Assembly: GCF_018882465.1 (NCBI RefSeq)
Contig: NZ_JACVOK010000001.1
Coordinates: 806,001-870,000, forward strand
Length of the DNA: 64,000 nucleotides
Direction of reading: 5' to 3'
DNA from: Polynucleobacter sp. 73C-SIWE
GTDB taxonomy: Bacteria > Pseudomonadota > Gammaproteobacteria > Burkholderiales > Burkholderiaceae
Part shown: positions 1-8,040 of the stretch, one piece after another
How positions within the stretch are numbered: the first letter of the stretch is position 1
Layout: every line of letters starts with the position of its first letter
Made by a program: the position numbers and the translations under genes
The notes under the pieces: model-generated
Seen by the model: only the letters and a program-made list of their open reading frames with translations
What the model was told of the DNA's origin: nothing
Database searches by the model: none

Positions 1-361
1 CAGGATTATTTTTGATGAACTCTGGCAATCTTGGGCTCAGCCACTTGGCGGCAAAACTCGGTGAGCAGTGCAAGGCAAGAACTTGTGAGCTGGGAGCGAG
101 GGTCACTTCACTGCATGCTGCTTCAATGACATCAAATACTCTTGAGAGTGAATCTAATAAACGCCGACCTTCGGCTGTTGGCTCTACTTTGCGATTCTTT
201 CGTAAAAAGAGCACCTTACCAAAATAGTCTTCGAGCTCTCGAATCTGATGACTAATGGCTGATTGAGTGAGGTGTAGCTCCTTAGCAGCTAAGGTGAAGC
301 TTTCGAGGCGGGCAGCAGCCTCAAAAGCTCGCAGGAGCACATAATTTGGCATTTTTCTCAT
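1..361 (-). CDS. LysR-family transcriptional regulator, 3' part cut off by window edge
   Basis: Reading the minus strand from 361 gives MRKMPNYVLLRAFEAAARLE and then a typical LysR winged helix (residues about 5-65) with the LTQSAISHQIRELED recognition-helix pattern. About 120 residues are visible, ending at the start of the effector-binding domain; the C-terminal two thirds lie left of the window. The N-terminus resembles the GcvA-like branch. A second ATG at 352 is equally possible, and neither has a strong ribosome binding site. It is divergent from the aldolase gene at 514, and the shared gap holds a dyad that fits LysR binding, so it probably controls that gene. The effector cannot be told from the part seen. 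Confidence 0.85.
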   Translation of the reverse strand, partial: MRKMPNYVLLRAFEAAARLESFTLAAKELHLTQSAISHQIRELEDYFGKVLFLRKNRKVEPTAEGRRLLDSLSRVFDVIEAACSEVTLAPSSQVLALHCSPSFAAKWLSPRLPEFIKNNP

Positions 362-385
362 GTAAATGAAATATACATGATTTAT

Positions 386-403
386 ATTCATCTATCTATG
401 AAT
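386..403. promoter_or_regulatory. Candidate LysR-type operator in divergent gap
   Basis: An inverted repeat, ATTCAT-N6-ATGAAT, lies between the LysR gene and the aldolase gene. It contains the T-N11-A arrangement usual for LysR sites. A plausible sigma70 promoter for the aldolase follows (TTGTCA at 413-418, 17-base gap, CATGAT at 436-441). Binding by the neighbouring regulator is inference. Confidence 0.35.
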
Positions 404-513
404 AGTTATCGTTTGTCAAAATCTGTTGCAGCCTTCATGATTGGCCTCAAGTTCAGGTTTGAATCTAAATAAATCACCCGATATTGATCTGCTTGTAAGA
501 AAGAGGAATGTAT

Positions 514-1353
514 ATGGCCGAAGTAGTGGAAAAAGAACGCAAATTGGATTTGGGTGGTAGAGAGTCCATCTATCAACCAGAAGATAAAACCCAAATTTAT
601 CCTTATCAACCAAAATTCAAAAATTTTGCTGAGGAACGTCAGCATCTCAAGGAGCGGTTAGTTGCTGCTTGCAGAGCATTCGCTTTAGAAAAGTTTGATT
701 ATGGTTTTGCAGGACACTTAACCGTTCGTGATCCAGAGTTTCCAAATCGCTATTGGACAAATCCAATGGCTGTGCATTTTGATCAAGTGAAGGTGTCTAA
801 CTTAATTTTGGCGGATCATGAAGGTAATGTCATAGAAGGCAAGCATGCATTAAATCGTGCCGGCTTTGTATTACACGCAGCCGTTCATGAAAAGCATCCT
901 GACATTGTTGCGATGTGCCATGCCCACACCGTTTATGGAACCGCATTTGCATCGCTTGGTAAGCCGTTAGATCCAATCTCACAAGATGCCGCTGCATTCT
1001 TTGAAGATCACATGGTGTTAGCAGAGCAGGCTGGTCAAGTGGCCGTTGAAGATAACGCTGGCTATCAAGTAGCAGGATCATTGAAGAAAGTGAAAGCAAT
1101 CATTCACCGTAATCATGGTTTATTGACAGTAAGTCGTCATAGCATTGAAGCAGCAGCGTTTTGGTTCATCGCCTTAGAGCGTTGTTGCAAGCAGCAGATG
1201 ATGGTTGAAGCCACAGGCATTAAGCCTATATTGTTACCTCCAGAAGTGGCGCGCTACAGTCGTGAGCACGTCGGTAGTGAGTACATTGGCTGGTTACATT
1301 TCCAGCCAATCTGGGGTTATTTAAAAGAAAACCAGCCAGATATGTTTGCGTGA
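514..1353 (+). CDS. Class II aldolase/adducin-family protein
   Basis: The 279-residue product has the class II aldolase fold. Probable zinc ligands are the HAH pair near residues 136-138 and the HRNHG motif near 198-202. The family includes fuculose- and ribulose-phosphate aldolases, but members beside Rieske oxygenases are often decarboxylases of aromatic ring-cleavage products, so a decarboxylase or aldolase step in an aromatic-acid pathway is plausible, not shown. Start 514 is preferred over the ATG at 508 because the AGAGGA ribosome site sits 7 bases upstream of 514 but touches 508. The N-terminal 35 residues are polar and precede the catalytic domain. Only the gene for GntR separates it from the Rieske oxygenase. 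Confidence 0.8.
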   Translation: MAEVVEKERKLDLGGRESIYQPEDKTQIYPYQPKFKNFAEERQHLKERLVAACRAFALEKFDYGFAGHLTVRDPEFPNRYWTNPMAVHFDQVKVSNLILADHEGNVIEGKHALNRAGFVLHAAVHEKHPDIVAMCHAHTVYGTAFASLGKPLDPISQDAAAFFEDHMVLAEQAGQVAVEDNAGYQVAGSLKKVKAIIHRNHGLLTVSRHSIEAAAFWFIALERCCKQQMMVEATGIKPILLPPEVARYSREHVGSEYIGWLHFQPIWGYLKENQPDMFA

Positions 1354-1375
1354 TTTAGAAGATTTACGCTCAAAG

Positions 1376-1403
1376 AAAAATCCCAGCAATGCTGGGATTT
1401 TTT
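1376..1403. terminator. Bidirectional rho-independent terminator
   Basis: A 12-bp stem (AAAAATCCCAGC paired with GCTGGGATTTTT) with a 3-base loop and T/A tracts on both sides lies between the convergent ends of the aldolase and GntR genes. It can serve both. Confidence 0.85.
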
Positions 1404-2067
1404 AATTGCTTGAGAGAACTTGCTCGAGTTGAAGGATGAGACTTTTTCTAGCACGGGTTGCATGTAACTCAGAGAGCTCGGCCGCTTTTTTCTCATCACC
1501 ATTTTTAATTGCATCTGCAATTGCTTGATGCTCATCCCAAATGGCCGAGCGTTGAGTCGATTGCAAGACTGCGCCCATGACTCGACGTAAATGAGCCCAA
1601 TGTAGGTGAGCGCTCTTCGCAATGAGTAGGTTTTCGGAGGCTTCATAGATTGCACTATGAAAAGCAATATCAGCATCGATTAATGCTCTGACATCCCCTT
1701 TTTCAGAAACAGCACGACCATGTTTGATGAGGGCGGGATCAAGTACACACTTTTTACTAGCTGCGAGTTTTGCAGCTAAAGAATCCAATGCACCACGTAC
1801 TTCATAGAGCTTATCGATCCACTCGATATTTAAAGCGGTGACTTGTAAGCCTCTACCGGGAGCGTCCTCTACAAAGCCATCCATTTTTAGCTGACGCAGG
1901 GCTTGAAGGACGGGTAGGCGAGAAACATTCATCTGCTCAGCAATCTCTTCCTGGGTAATCCGGGTGCCGGGCTGCAACGAACCATCACTAATGGCATCAA
2001 GCAAAGCCTTGTATACCGCTTGGACGTAATCGGTTCTGGCTGGGAGTTTATTGAGTTGAGAAAGCAT
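1402..2067 (-). CDS. GntR-family regulator, FadR/FCD subfamily
   Basis: The 221-residue protein has an N-terminal winged helix (about residues 15-75, with ITQEEIAEQMNVSRLPVLQA), then an all-helical FCD ligand-binding domain. Conserved FCD metal or ligand histidines are visible in DIAFHSAIYEAS and DEHQAIADAI. FCD regulators usually sense small carboxylates and repress adjacent catabolic genes. It is divergent from the Rieske oxygenase gene, and the gap contains a perfect operator-like palindrome, so control of that oxygenase (and of itself) is the likely role. The inducer is unknown. Confidence 0.88.
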   Translation of the reverse strand: MLSQLNKLPARTDYVQAVYKALLDAISDGSLQPGTRITQEEIAEQMNVSRLPVLQALRQLKMDGFVEDAPGRGLQVTALNIEWIDKLYEVRGALDSLAAKLAASKKCVLDPALIKHGRAVSEKGDVRALIDADIAFHSAIYEASENLLIAKSAHLHWAHLRRVMGAVLQSTQRSAIWDEHQAIADAIKNGDEKKAAELSELHATRARKSLILQLEQVLSSN

Positions 2068-2137
2068 CTTTTTCGTGTTCTGGGGGCCTGAAATGCGTGT
2101 TTTGGGCCTGCGCCCCTGTAAAAAATATTATATACTC

Positions 2138-2152
2138 TGTATACAGTATACA
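2138..2152. promoter_or_regulatory. GntR-type operator palindrome
   Basis: TGTATACAGTATACA is a perfect inverted repeat of two 7-base arms around one central base, in an AT-rich stretch between the GntR gene and the Rieske gene. FCD-type GntR proteins typically bind short odd palindromes of this kind. Assignment to the adjacent regulator is inference from position and symmetry. Confidence 0.6.
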
Positions 2153-2191
2153 AAGTATGGAAAACTAGTCAATTCACAGGAGACTTTAGTA

Positions 2192-3751
2192 ATGACAAGC
2201 AAACAGGAACAGGCGGAAAAGAAGATAGGCGCTTCTGCTGGAACAAGTGCAAAGCCACAGAAATTGGTTCCCTATGGTGGTTACTACACTAATAAAGTTC
2301 CTGGTCATGATCCAGAGCTGACAGAAGTTGGTCCCGGCACGCCAATGGGTGAATACATGCGTGGATTTTGGCATCCCGTATGTATGTCACTAGAGTTAAC
2401 AGACACTCCAAAATTTTTAACCATCTTGGGCGAAGAATTGGTTACGTTTCGTGATGGTAGCGGCAGGGTTGGTGTATTGCATGCACACTGTGTGCATCGC
2501 GGCGCATCACTTGAATATGGTTTGATTCAAGAACACGGTATTAAGTGTTGCTATCACGGTATGGTATTTGATGTCGATGGCACCTGTTTAAATGCACCTT
2601 TCCCTAAAGGTGAAGAAGCTGAAGCGGAAAAATATGCCTGCTCAATTCAGCAAGGCGCATACAAAGCGTTCGAAAGAAATGGTTTGGTATTTGCATACAT
2701 GGGGCCTCCTGATAAAGAACCGCCATTCCCAGAGTGGGAGTCTGACTTCACGGTAGCACCTAGTGATGAACTAGTGCCTTACAGTAATTTCCAGCACTGC
2801 AATTGGTTGCAAGTTCAAGATAATGCTGCTGATAATTTCCACACTGCAGAATTGCATGCTGCTAAAAACGTTGTGGGCGGTCATTTTCAAGGCACAACAT
2901 TTGATGAGGTGGGCGCTCCAACCATGGAAGTCCATCCAGATATGCAGTTTGTACCAATCCATGGCGGTAGAGGCTTAGCTTGCTCTGGCGCACGCCGTGT
3001 TAACAACGATAAATTGTTTATTCGTGTTCAGCATCAAGTGCTACCAAACCTTAGTTTGCATGCCTACACCTCTGAAGATGGTTCTAATAAGAAATTATTC
3101 AGCCGCTTTCATATTATTCGCTGGACAGTTCCAGTCGATGACTTTAATAGCAAGATGATTGGTTGGCGAGTGATGGGTCCTGGTATTGATACTCGCGGTA
3201 TCGGACAAAAAGAGTTGGTTGGCTACGAGTCAATTGACTTTTTAGATGGTCAAGTTGCCTTGAGAAGGGCTGAGCGTTTTGGCAAGCATACGATTAATGA
3301 CATCGTGGATATCCCATCAGATCACAGGGCACGTTCAAATTACAAAATGGCGCAATATGCACCTGGCGATTACGAAGCCATCATTAGCCAGAGACCAATT
3401 GCGATTCATGCACTAGAAAATCCGACCAAGTTTGATGCGGGCCCATATTTATTCAGAAAGCTGTTACGTGATGCAGTTCGTGGCTCTAATCCAGCAGCTA
3501 GCGCAGAAGCATTCTCTGAGTGGTTAAAAGAAATTAATGGCGCTCCAAATAGTTATTGCTCTGGTAACGTGTTTGAGCTACCAATTGGCGCTACGACTGA
3601 AGAAGAAGTTGCACAAAGGCGCTTCGTTGCTAAGAGTGTAATTTCTATTCTCACAGAGAGCGAGCAGTACAAAGGCAAAGAGCGTGAGGCCTTCGTGAAG
3701 CAAAAAATGGAAGAGCTTGAGCAAACTGCAAAAGCACAATTTAAGCATTAA
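2192..3751 (+). CDS. Rieske non-heme iron oxygenase, large subunit (phthalate dioxygenase-like)
   Basis: The 519-residue oxygenase has its Rieske [2Fe-2S] ligands at C100-x-H102 and C119-x2-H122. The catalytic mononuclear iron site lies in DNFHTAELH, with H217 and H222. Members of this group hydroxylate aromatic acids or demethylate methoxy-aromatics, using electrons passed through a ferredoxin or reductase. At 519 residues it is longer than many phthalate-type subunits; part of the excess is a polar N-terminal lead of about 25 residues. Start 2192 follows a CACAGGAGA ribosome site; an upstream in-frame ATG at 2075 would run through the operator. A ferredoxin gene follows, so the pair probably works together. 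The substrate is not identifiable from sequence. Confidence 0.85.
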   Translation: MTSKQEQAEKKIGASAGTSAKPQKLVPYGGYYTNKVPGHDPELTEVGPGTPMGEYMRGFWHPVCMSLELTDTPKFLTILGEELVTFRDGSGRVGVLHAHCVHRGASLEYGLIQEHGIKCCYHGMVFDVDGTCLNAPFPKGEEAEAEKYACSIQQGAYKAFERNGLVFAYMGPPDKEPPFPEWESDFTVAPSDELVPYSNFQHCNWLQVQDNAADNFHTAELHAAKNVVGGHFQGTTFDEVGAPTMEVHPDMQFVPIHGGRGLACSGARRVNNDKLFIRVQHQVLPNLSLHAYTSEDGSNKKLFSRFHIIRWTVPVDDFNSKMIGWRVMGPGIDTRGIGQKELVGYESIDFLDGQVALRRAERFGKHTINDIVDIPSDHRARSNYKMAQYAPGDYEAIISQRPIAIHALENPTKFDAGPYLFRKLLRDAVRGSNPAASAEAFSEWLKEINGAPNSYCSGNVFELPIGATTEEEVAQRRFVAKSVISILTESEQYKGKEREAFVKQKMEELEQTAKAQFKH

Positions 3752-3768
3752 TCTATAGATCAGAAGAG

Positions 3769-3790
3769 ATGGGCTGCGATTGCAGCCCAT
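3769..3790 (+). terminator. Intercistronic hairpin between oxygenase and ferredoxin genes
   Basis: A perfect 9-bp stem, ATGGGCTGC / GCAGCCCAT, with a GATT loop is followed by only a weak T stretch. It could partially terminate or stabilise the oxygenase mRNA and so lower ferredoxin expression. Confidence 0.5.
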
Positions 3791-3814
3791 TCTTTATGTG
3801 GAGCGAGACAAAAA

Positions 3815-4102
3815 GTGAATAACATTTCCAGCGCAGACTCTGAAGAGCTAATGATTGAGGTTCAAAGTACCGGCCAAAAAATAAGTATCACGAGAGCCGA
3901 ATCCATCATCGATGCTTTGGCAAGATCCGGTATTGATATACCTACTTCATGCCAATCCGGCTTGTGCGGTACCTGTAAGACCAGATATATCAGTGGCGAT
4001 ATAGAGCATGGCGACTGCATTTTGAGTGATGACGAACATCAGGAGTACTTAACTCCTTGTATCTCGCATATCAGAAGTGGAACATTAGTCCTTGATTTAT
4101 AA
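3815..4102 (+). CDS. Stand-alone plant-type [2Fe-2S] ferredoxin
   Basis: The 95-residue protein carries the plant-type cluster motif C46-x4-C51-x2-C54 ... C82. It matches the C-terminal ferredoxin domain of phthalate-dioxygenase-type reductases, but the FMN and NAD domains normally fused in front are absent. It should pass electrons to the upstream Rieske oxygenase; its own reductase is not in the window. It starts with GTG, and a GGAG-like site lies about 10 bases upstream. Its 3' end overlaps the next gene by 11 bases, indicating co-transcription. Confidence 0.8.
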   Translation: MNNISSADSEELMIEVQSTGQKISITRAESIIDALARSGIDIPTSCQSGLCGTCKTRYISGDIEHGDCILSDDEHQEYLTPCISHIRSGTLVLDL

Positions 4103-5036
4103 AAAACAAAGTAATTACAAAATATACGTCTTAGGTGCGGGTGCTGTTGGTTGCTACTTCGGCGGCATGTTAGCCCGCGCGCATCATGATGTCACTTTTA
4201 TTGCTAGGTCTGAGCGTACTAAGGCTCTCAATGAGTCTGGCTTAGAGATGGATTGCAAGGCATTTCATGAAACGATTGCAGTCAAGGCAAGCGCTGAGCT
4301 CTCGATTTTGAGTGATGCCGATTTAGTGTTGCTGAGCGTGAAGTCGCTCGATACTGAACGGACGCTTGCACAAGTTCAATCTATTCTGCCAAGCAAGGCA
4401 GTGATTCTGAGTCTGCAAAATGGCGTAGCCAATATTGACGTTGCCTCCAAGGTGGTTGCCAATCCAATTTATGCGGCAGTGGTTTATGTTGCTGCAGGGA
4501 TGGTTGGTCAAAGAACGATGAAGCATCACGGCAGAGGCGAGTTGCTGATTGGCAATCCGTCACAAGCTAATGCTCGGGATGATCAGCATCTTCAAGGGAT
4601 TTGCGCCTTATTTGAGGGGGCAGGTGTGCCTTGCACAATCGCGTCACAGATTAAGAGAGATATGTGGCTAAAGTTTTTAGTGAACTGTTCTTTTAATGCC
4701 ATTTCAGGAATTGGTCAGATTCCTTATGGAGAAATGGTGAAGTCTCCCGAGATTGTTAAGTTGATTGAGGAAATTACTAAAGAGTTTCTAGCGATTGCTG
4801 CACTTGAAGATGTCAATATCACGATGTCTGAAGCTGTTGCAATCAATGCCTCTATAGCGACCACGATGGTCACCCAAGTTTCTTCTACTGCCCAGGATCT
4901 GGCCAGAGGAAAAATGACAGAGATTGATTTCTTAAACGGCTATATCGTGGAGTTGGGTAAGCGATACGGAATTCCTACCCCCTATAACGAATCTGTTCAT
5001 GCCTTAGTCAAGATGTTAGAATCGCAAATCAAATAG
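4092..5036 (+). CDS. Ketopantoate reductase-family (ApbA/PanE) oxidoreductase
   Basis: The 314-residue protein has an N-terminal Rossmann motif GAGAVGCYFGGMLA for NADP binding, a conserved lysine region in the C-terminal helical domain (RDMWLKFLVNCSFN), and the family's usual length. Classic PanE reduces 2-dehydropantoate to pantoate for CoA synthesis. Its place behind a ferredoxin gene in a catabolic block suggests it may instead act on a related 2-keto acid. No ATG is available near the Rossmann motif, so a TTG start inside the ferredoxin gene is used; translation is probably coupled. Specificity is uncertain. Confidence 0.75.
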   Translation: MIYKKQSNYKIYVLGAGAVGCYFGGMLARAHHDVTFIARSERTKALNESGLEMDCKAFHETIAVKASAELSILSDADLVLLSVKSLDTERTLAQVQSILPSKAVILSLQNGVANIDVASKVVANPIYAAVVYVAAGMVGQRTMKHHGRGELLIGNPSQANARDDQHLQGICALFEGAGVPCTIASQIKRDMWLKFLVNCSFNAISGIGQIPYGEMVKSPEIVKLIEEITKEFLAIAALEDVNITMSEAVAINASIATTMVTQVSSTAQDLARGKMTEIDFLNGYIVELGKRYGIPTPYNESVHALVKMLESQIK

Positions 5037-5697
5037 AGGGGTTTGATCCTTCTGCATCAATTTGCTTTTCCCAAGAGGCATCTATAAATGCAGGTAGTTT
5101 CATGCATTCATGAAAGATTTTCATGAGGGTAGGATAGGGGTTGATATCCATCTTGATGCTTAAGGCATTAAAGACTTGTGGCACTAGGCAAATATCAATG
5201 AGGCCAGGCTGATCTCCGAAAGCAAAACGACCGACACGCGGGTCGCCACTTAATTGCTTTTCCATACTATCAAGACCTATTTTGATCCAATGCTGATACC
5301 AGGCATCTTTCACCTCATTATTGGCTCCCACTTGCTTGATTAAGTAGCGTAACACCCGTAAGTTGCTAATAGGGTGAATATCAATCGCAATATCCATCGC
5401 TAATGAACGCACCCAAGCACGATCGATTGGTGAACTTGGTAGCAAAGCTGGTTGAGCCTGAATCTCTTCTAAGTATTCAATAATGGCCAGCGATTGATGA
5501 ATGCTATTTTTTCCATCATCCAATAATGGCACTAGACGGTTTGGATTTTTATTCACATAACCCTCAGACATTTGTTCGCCACCATTTTTAGTGAGGTGAA
5601 CTGGAATGACTTCGTAATCCATACCCTTGAGGTTTAGTGCAATGCGAACACGGAAGGCTGCTGAGCTACGCCAATAGCTATAGAGCTGGGGTTTCAT
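5029..5697 (-). CDS. maiA: Maleylacetoacetate isomerase / zeta-class glutathione S-transferase
   Basis: The 222-residue protein starts MKPQLYSYWRSSAAFRVRIA. That is the zeta-class SSxxxRVRIAL glutathione site, followed by the NPNRLVPLL and SLAIIEYLEE motifs of the thioredoxin-like domain and an all-helical C-terminal domain. The enzyme isomerises maleylacetoacetate (or maleylpyruvate) to the fumaryl form in tyrosine or gentisate breakdown. Start 5697 matches the family N-terminus; an upstream in-frame ATG at 5745 only adds a polar lead. It is convergent with the ketopantoate-reductase-like gene, overlapping by 8 bases. The choice between maleylacetoacetate and maleylpyruvate as substrate is open. 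Confidence 0.82.
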   Translation of the reverse strand: MKPQLYSYWRSSAAFRVRIALNLKGMDYEVIPVHLTKNGGEQMSEGYVNKNPNRLVPLLDDGKNSIHQSLAIIEYLEEIQAQPALLPSSPIDRAWVRSLAMDIAIDIHPISNLRVLRYLIKQVGANNEVKDAWYQHWIKIGLDSMEKQLSGDPRVGRFAFGDQPGLIDICLVPQVFNALSIKMDINPYPTLMKIFHECMKLPAFIDASWEKQIDAEGSNPSI

Positions 5698-5786
5698 GTG
5701 AATACTTTCGTTTGACTCGTTGCTCACAGTATATTGATGAAGCAAATTTGAGAGAAGGGCTTTTCAATTGCTTTAGACTGCTTGCT

Positions 5787-6416
5787 ATGGAAGATATTAA
5801 TTTTTGGATTGGCATCATCGCAACTATGGCATTTGCCGTTACTGGTGTTTTAGCTATTGCAGATCGTGGAGTGGATATTTTTGGTGTTTTAGTGCTGGGC
5901 TTGATCACCGCAATCGGCGGGGGAACCATTCGAGACATTATCTTAGAGGCTCCTCCCTTTTGGGCTGAGAACCAGATTTATGTGTGGCTTGCGCTAGGTG
6001 CTAGCGTACTCACTTTCTTTGCTGAATCTTTTTTTACTCAACCGCAGATATATCGGTGGATGTTATACATCGATGGTTTTGGTGCTGCACTATTTGCGAT
6101 TCAGGGGGCAGATAAAGCTTGGAATATGGATTTTGGCTTGCCAGTTGCGCCCGTGATCTTGGGAGTCATTACAGCCATTGGCGGAGGTTTACTACGAGAT
6201 ATTTTGGCTGGACGCAAAACACTATTAATGTCGCATGAGTTATATGCCATTCCGGTAACGCTGGGATGCTGTGCTTATGTACTGGTGTTGAACTTTATTC
6301 CTCAATATGCGATTGAGGGTTCAGTACTGTGCATGTTGGGGATCTTTGGACTACGCGCAGCCGCTATTTATTGGGATCTGCGCGTACCAAAGATGTTTAT
6401 TACTAAAACGCGCTAA
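5787..6416 (+). CDS. UPF0126/TRIC-like membrane protein (YicG family)
   Basis: This is a 209-residue integral membrane protein with two homologous halves. Each carries the signature AIGGGTIRDI (first half) or AIGGGLLRDI (second half). About seven hydrophobic helices are apparent. The family is related to trimeric intracellular cation channels; transport of glycine or cations has been proposed for members, but no substrate can be given here. Start 5787 (MEDINFWIGIIATMAF) places a helix directly at the N-terminus. The upstream in-frame start at 5637 would overlap the divergent GST gene. It is convergent with the ggt-like gene, overlapping by 14 bases. Confidence 0.85.
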   Translation: MEDINFWIGIIATMAFAVTGVLAIADRGVDIFGVLVLGLITAIGGGTIRDIILEAPPFWAENQIYVWLALGASVLTFFAESFFTQPQIYRWMLYIDGFGAALFAIQGADKAWNMDFGLPVAPVILGVITAIGGGLLRDILAGRKTLLMSHELYAIPVTLGCCAYVLVLNFIPQYAIEGSVLCMLGIFGLRAAAIYWDLRVPKMFITKTR

Positions 6417-8001
6417 CTGCTCCGTCACTACGTGGGTCCCAGCCACCACGCAGGGTACCCGAGGGATCGCGAATGATGCAACCAGCATGACCAACCGTCT
6501 CATCAAAAGAATCTAACATCTCAATGTCATGACCCATGGCATGCAATTCTTTTGCAACCCATGGACTAAAGCGAGATTCTAATTTCAGACTATCGCTTGT
6601 TTGGCCCCAAGTGCGACCGAGCAACCAGCGTGGGCGACTAATCGCATCTTGTGGATCAAGTCCATAAGTAGCGGTGCGAGTAAAGACAGCGCATTGTGTT
6701 TGCGGTTGACCATCACCACCCATGGTGCCGTAGACCATTGAGCGACCATCTTTAAATAAAGCCATCGCTGGATTGAGCGTGTGGAAAGGTTTGCGATAAG
6801 GCTCAAGATGATTTAGCACCTTGGGATCGAGAGAGAAGCTGCAGCCACGGTTCTGCCAATTCACGCCAGACTTTGGTAGAACAATACCAGCCCCAAACTC
6901 GTGATAGATACTTTGAATGAAAGAGACGCAGTTACCATCGCCATCAATCACGCCCATCCAGATCGTATCTGCAGGGCCTTTGCCTTGACCCCAAGGTAAA
7001 GCTTTTTTAGGGTTGATGTTCTTAGCAAGTGTTTTCAAGAATGCGGGAGATAAAAATGCTTGCGCATTCTTTGTCATGTAAGCCGGATCAGTTACAAATT
7101 GATCCCGAATCTTAAATGCTTGTTTGGTTGCTTCAACGCAGTGATGCACATACTCTGTACTATCTACCTTGAAGCGTTTTAAGTTCAATTGATCCAAGAT
7201 GCCAATGATCATCAATGACACCACGCCTTGCGTAGGCGGAATCATGTTGTATACCTTACCGGTACTATGCTTGAGCTCAAGTGGATCAATGAGTTTTGCA
7301 TGGTGACGATGCAGATCGCTTAAGCGTAAGGGACTGCCAATATCAGTCAGTTCTTTTGCCAATAAATCAGCAAGATCACCACGATAAAAATCATCCGTAC
7401 CTTTGCTTGCAATTTGACACAATGTTTTAGCAAGACGCTCTTGCTTAAAGATACTGCCAACTGCTGGTGCTTTACCGTTTACTAAGAACGTCTTAGAGAA
7501 ACCAGGGATAGAGCTGAGTTCCTCACGCTTCTTAGCGGTTAAGCTTGATTGACTATGAGTAACTGGCACACCGGCTTCAGCGTAATGAATAGCATCAGCT
7601 AATAAACGCGATAAAGGAATCTTGCCGCCAAGACCTTGTTTGGAAAGCTTGTGTGCGGCGCCCCAGCCAGAGATTGTGCCGGCTACGGTATTGGCTGCAA
7701 CTGGTCCACGAAATGGAATCGCTTTAGTAATACCGCGCTCTGCATACCATTGCTTGCTAGCTAAACCAGCAGCAGCGCCACAAGCATCAATACCACCCAT
7801 TGCTTTACCAGGTGAATGGATCACCCAGAATGAGTCGCCACCGATTGAATTCATATGGGGATAAACGACAGCAATGGTAGCTGCAGCAGCCACCATTGCT
7901 TCTAATGCGTTACCACCTTCTCTCAGAACTGCTAATGCTGATTCAGAAGCAAGGGAATGCGGTGCGACCGCCATCCCTTGAATACCCCACTTTGCTTGCA
8001 T
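6403..8001 (-). CDS. Gamma-glutamyltransferase-family Ntn hydrolase (possibly amidohydrolase type)
   Basis: The 532-residue Ntn-hydrolase precursor has a large chain, then the probable autocleavage site before the threonine of PADTIWMGVIDGDGNCVS, then a small chain with GTMGGDGQPQTQ. No signal peptide is seen (it starts MQAKWGIQGMAVAPHSLASE), so it should be cytoplasmic, unlike classical periplasmic GGT. The GGDGQPQTQ form is shared with GGT-like proteins that include oxamate amidohydrolase, so an amide hydrolase is as likely as a glutathione hydrolase. It is the last gene of the TRAP transporter operon, 39 bases after dctM, implying it processes the imported compound. Confidence 0.8.
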   Translation of the reverse strand: MQAKWGIQGMAVAPHSLASESALAVLREGGNALEAMVAAAATIAVVYPHMNSIGGDSFWVIHSPGKAMGGIDACGAAAGLASKQWYAERGITKAIPFRGPVAANTVAGTISGWGAAHKLSKQGLGGKIPLSRLLADAIHYAEAGVPVTHSQSSLTAKKREELSSIPGFSKTFLVNGKAPAVGSIFKQERLAKTLCQIASKGTDDFYRGDLADLLAKELTDIGSPLRLSDLHRHHAKLIDPLELKHSTGKVYNMIPPTQGVVSLMIIGILDQLNLKRFKVDSTEYVHHCVEATKQAFKIRDQFVTDPAYMTKNAQAFLSPAFLKTLAKNINPKKALPWGQGKGPADTIWMGVIDGDGNCVSFIQSIYHEFGAGIVLPKSGVNWQNRGCSFSLDPKVLNHLEPYRKPFHTLNPAMALFKDGRSMVYGTMGGDGQPQTQCAVFTRTATYGLDPQDAISRPRWLLGRTWGQTSDSLKLESRFSPWVAKELHAMGHDIEMLDSFDETVGHAGCIIRDPSGTLRGGWDPRSDGAVSAF

Positions 8002-8040
8002 TGCAAAACCCCTCTATTTTTTTGCACAACTATTTTTATA

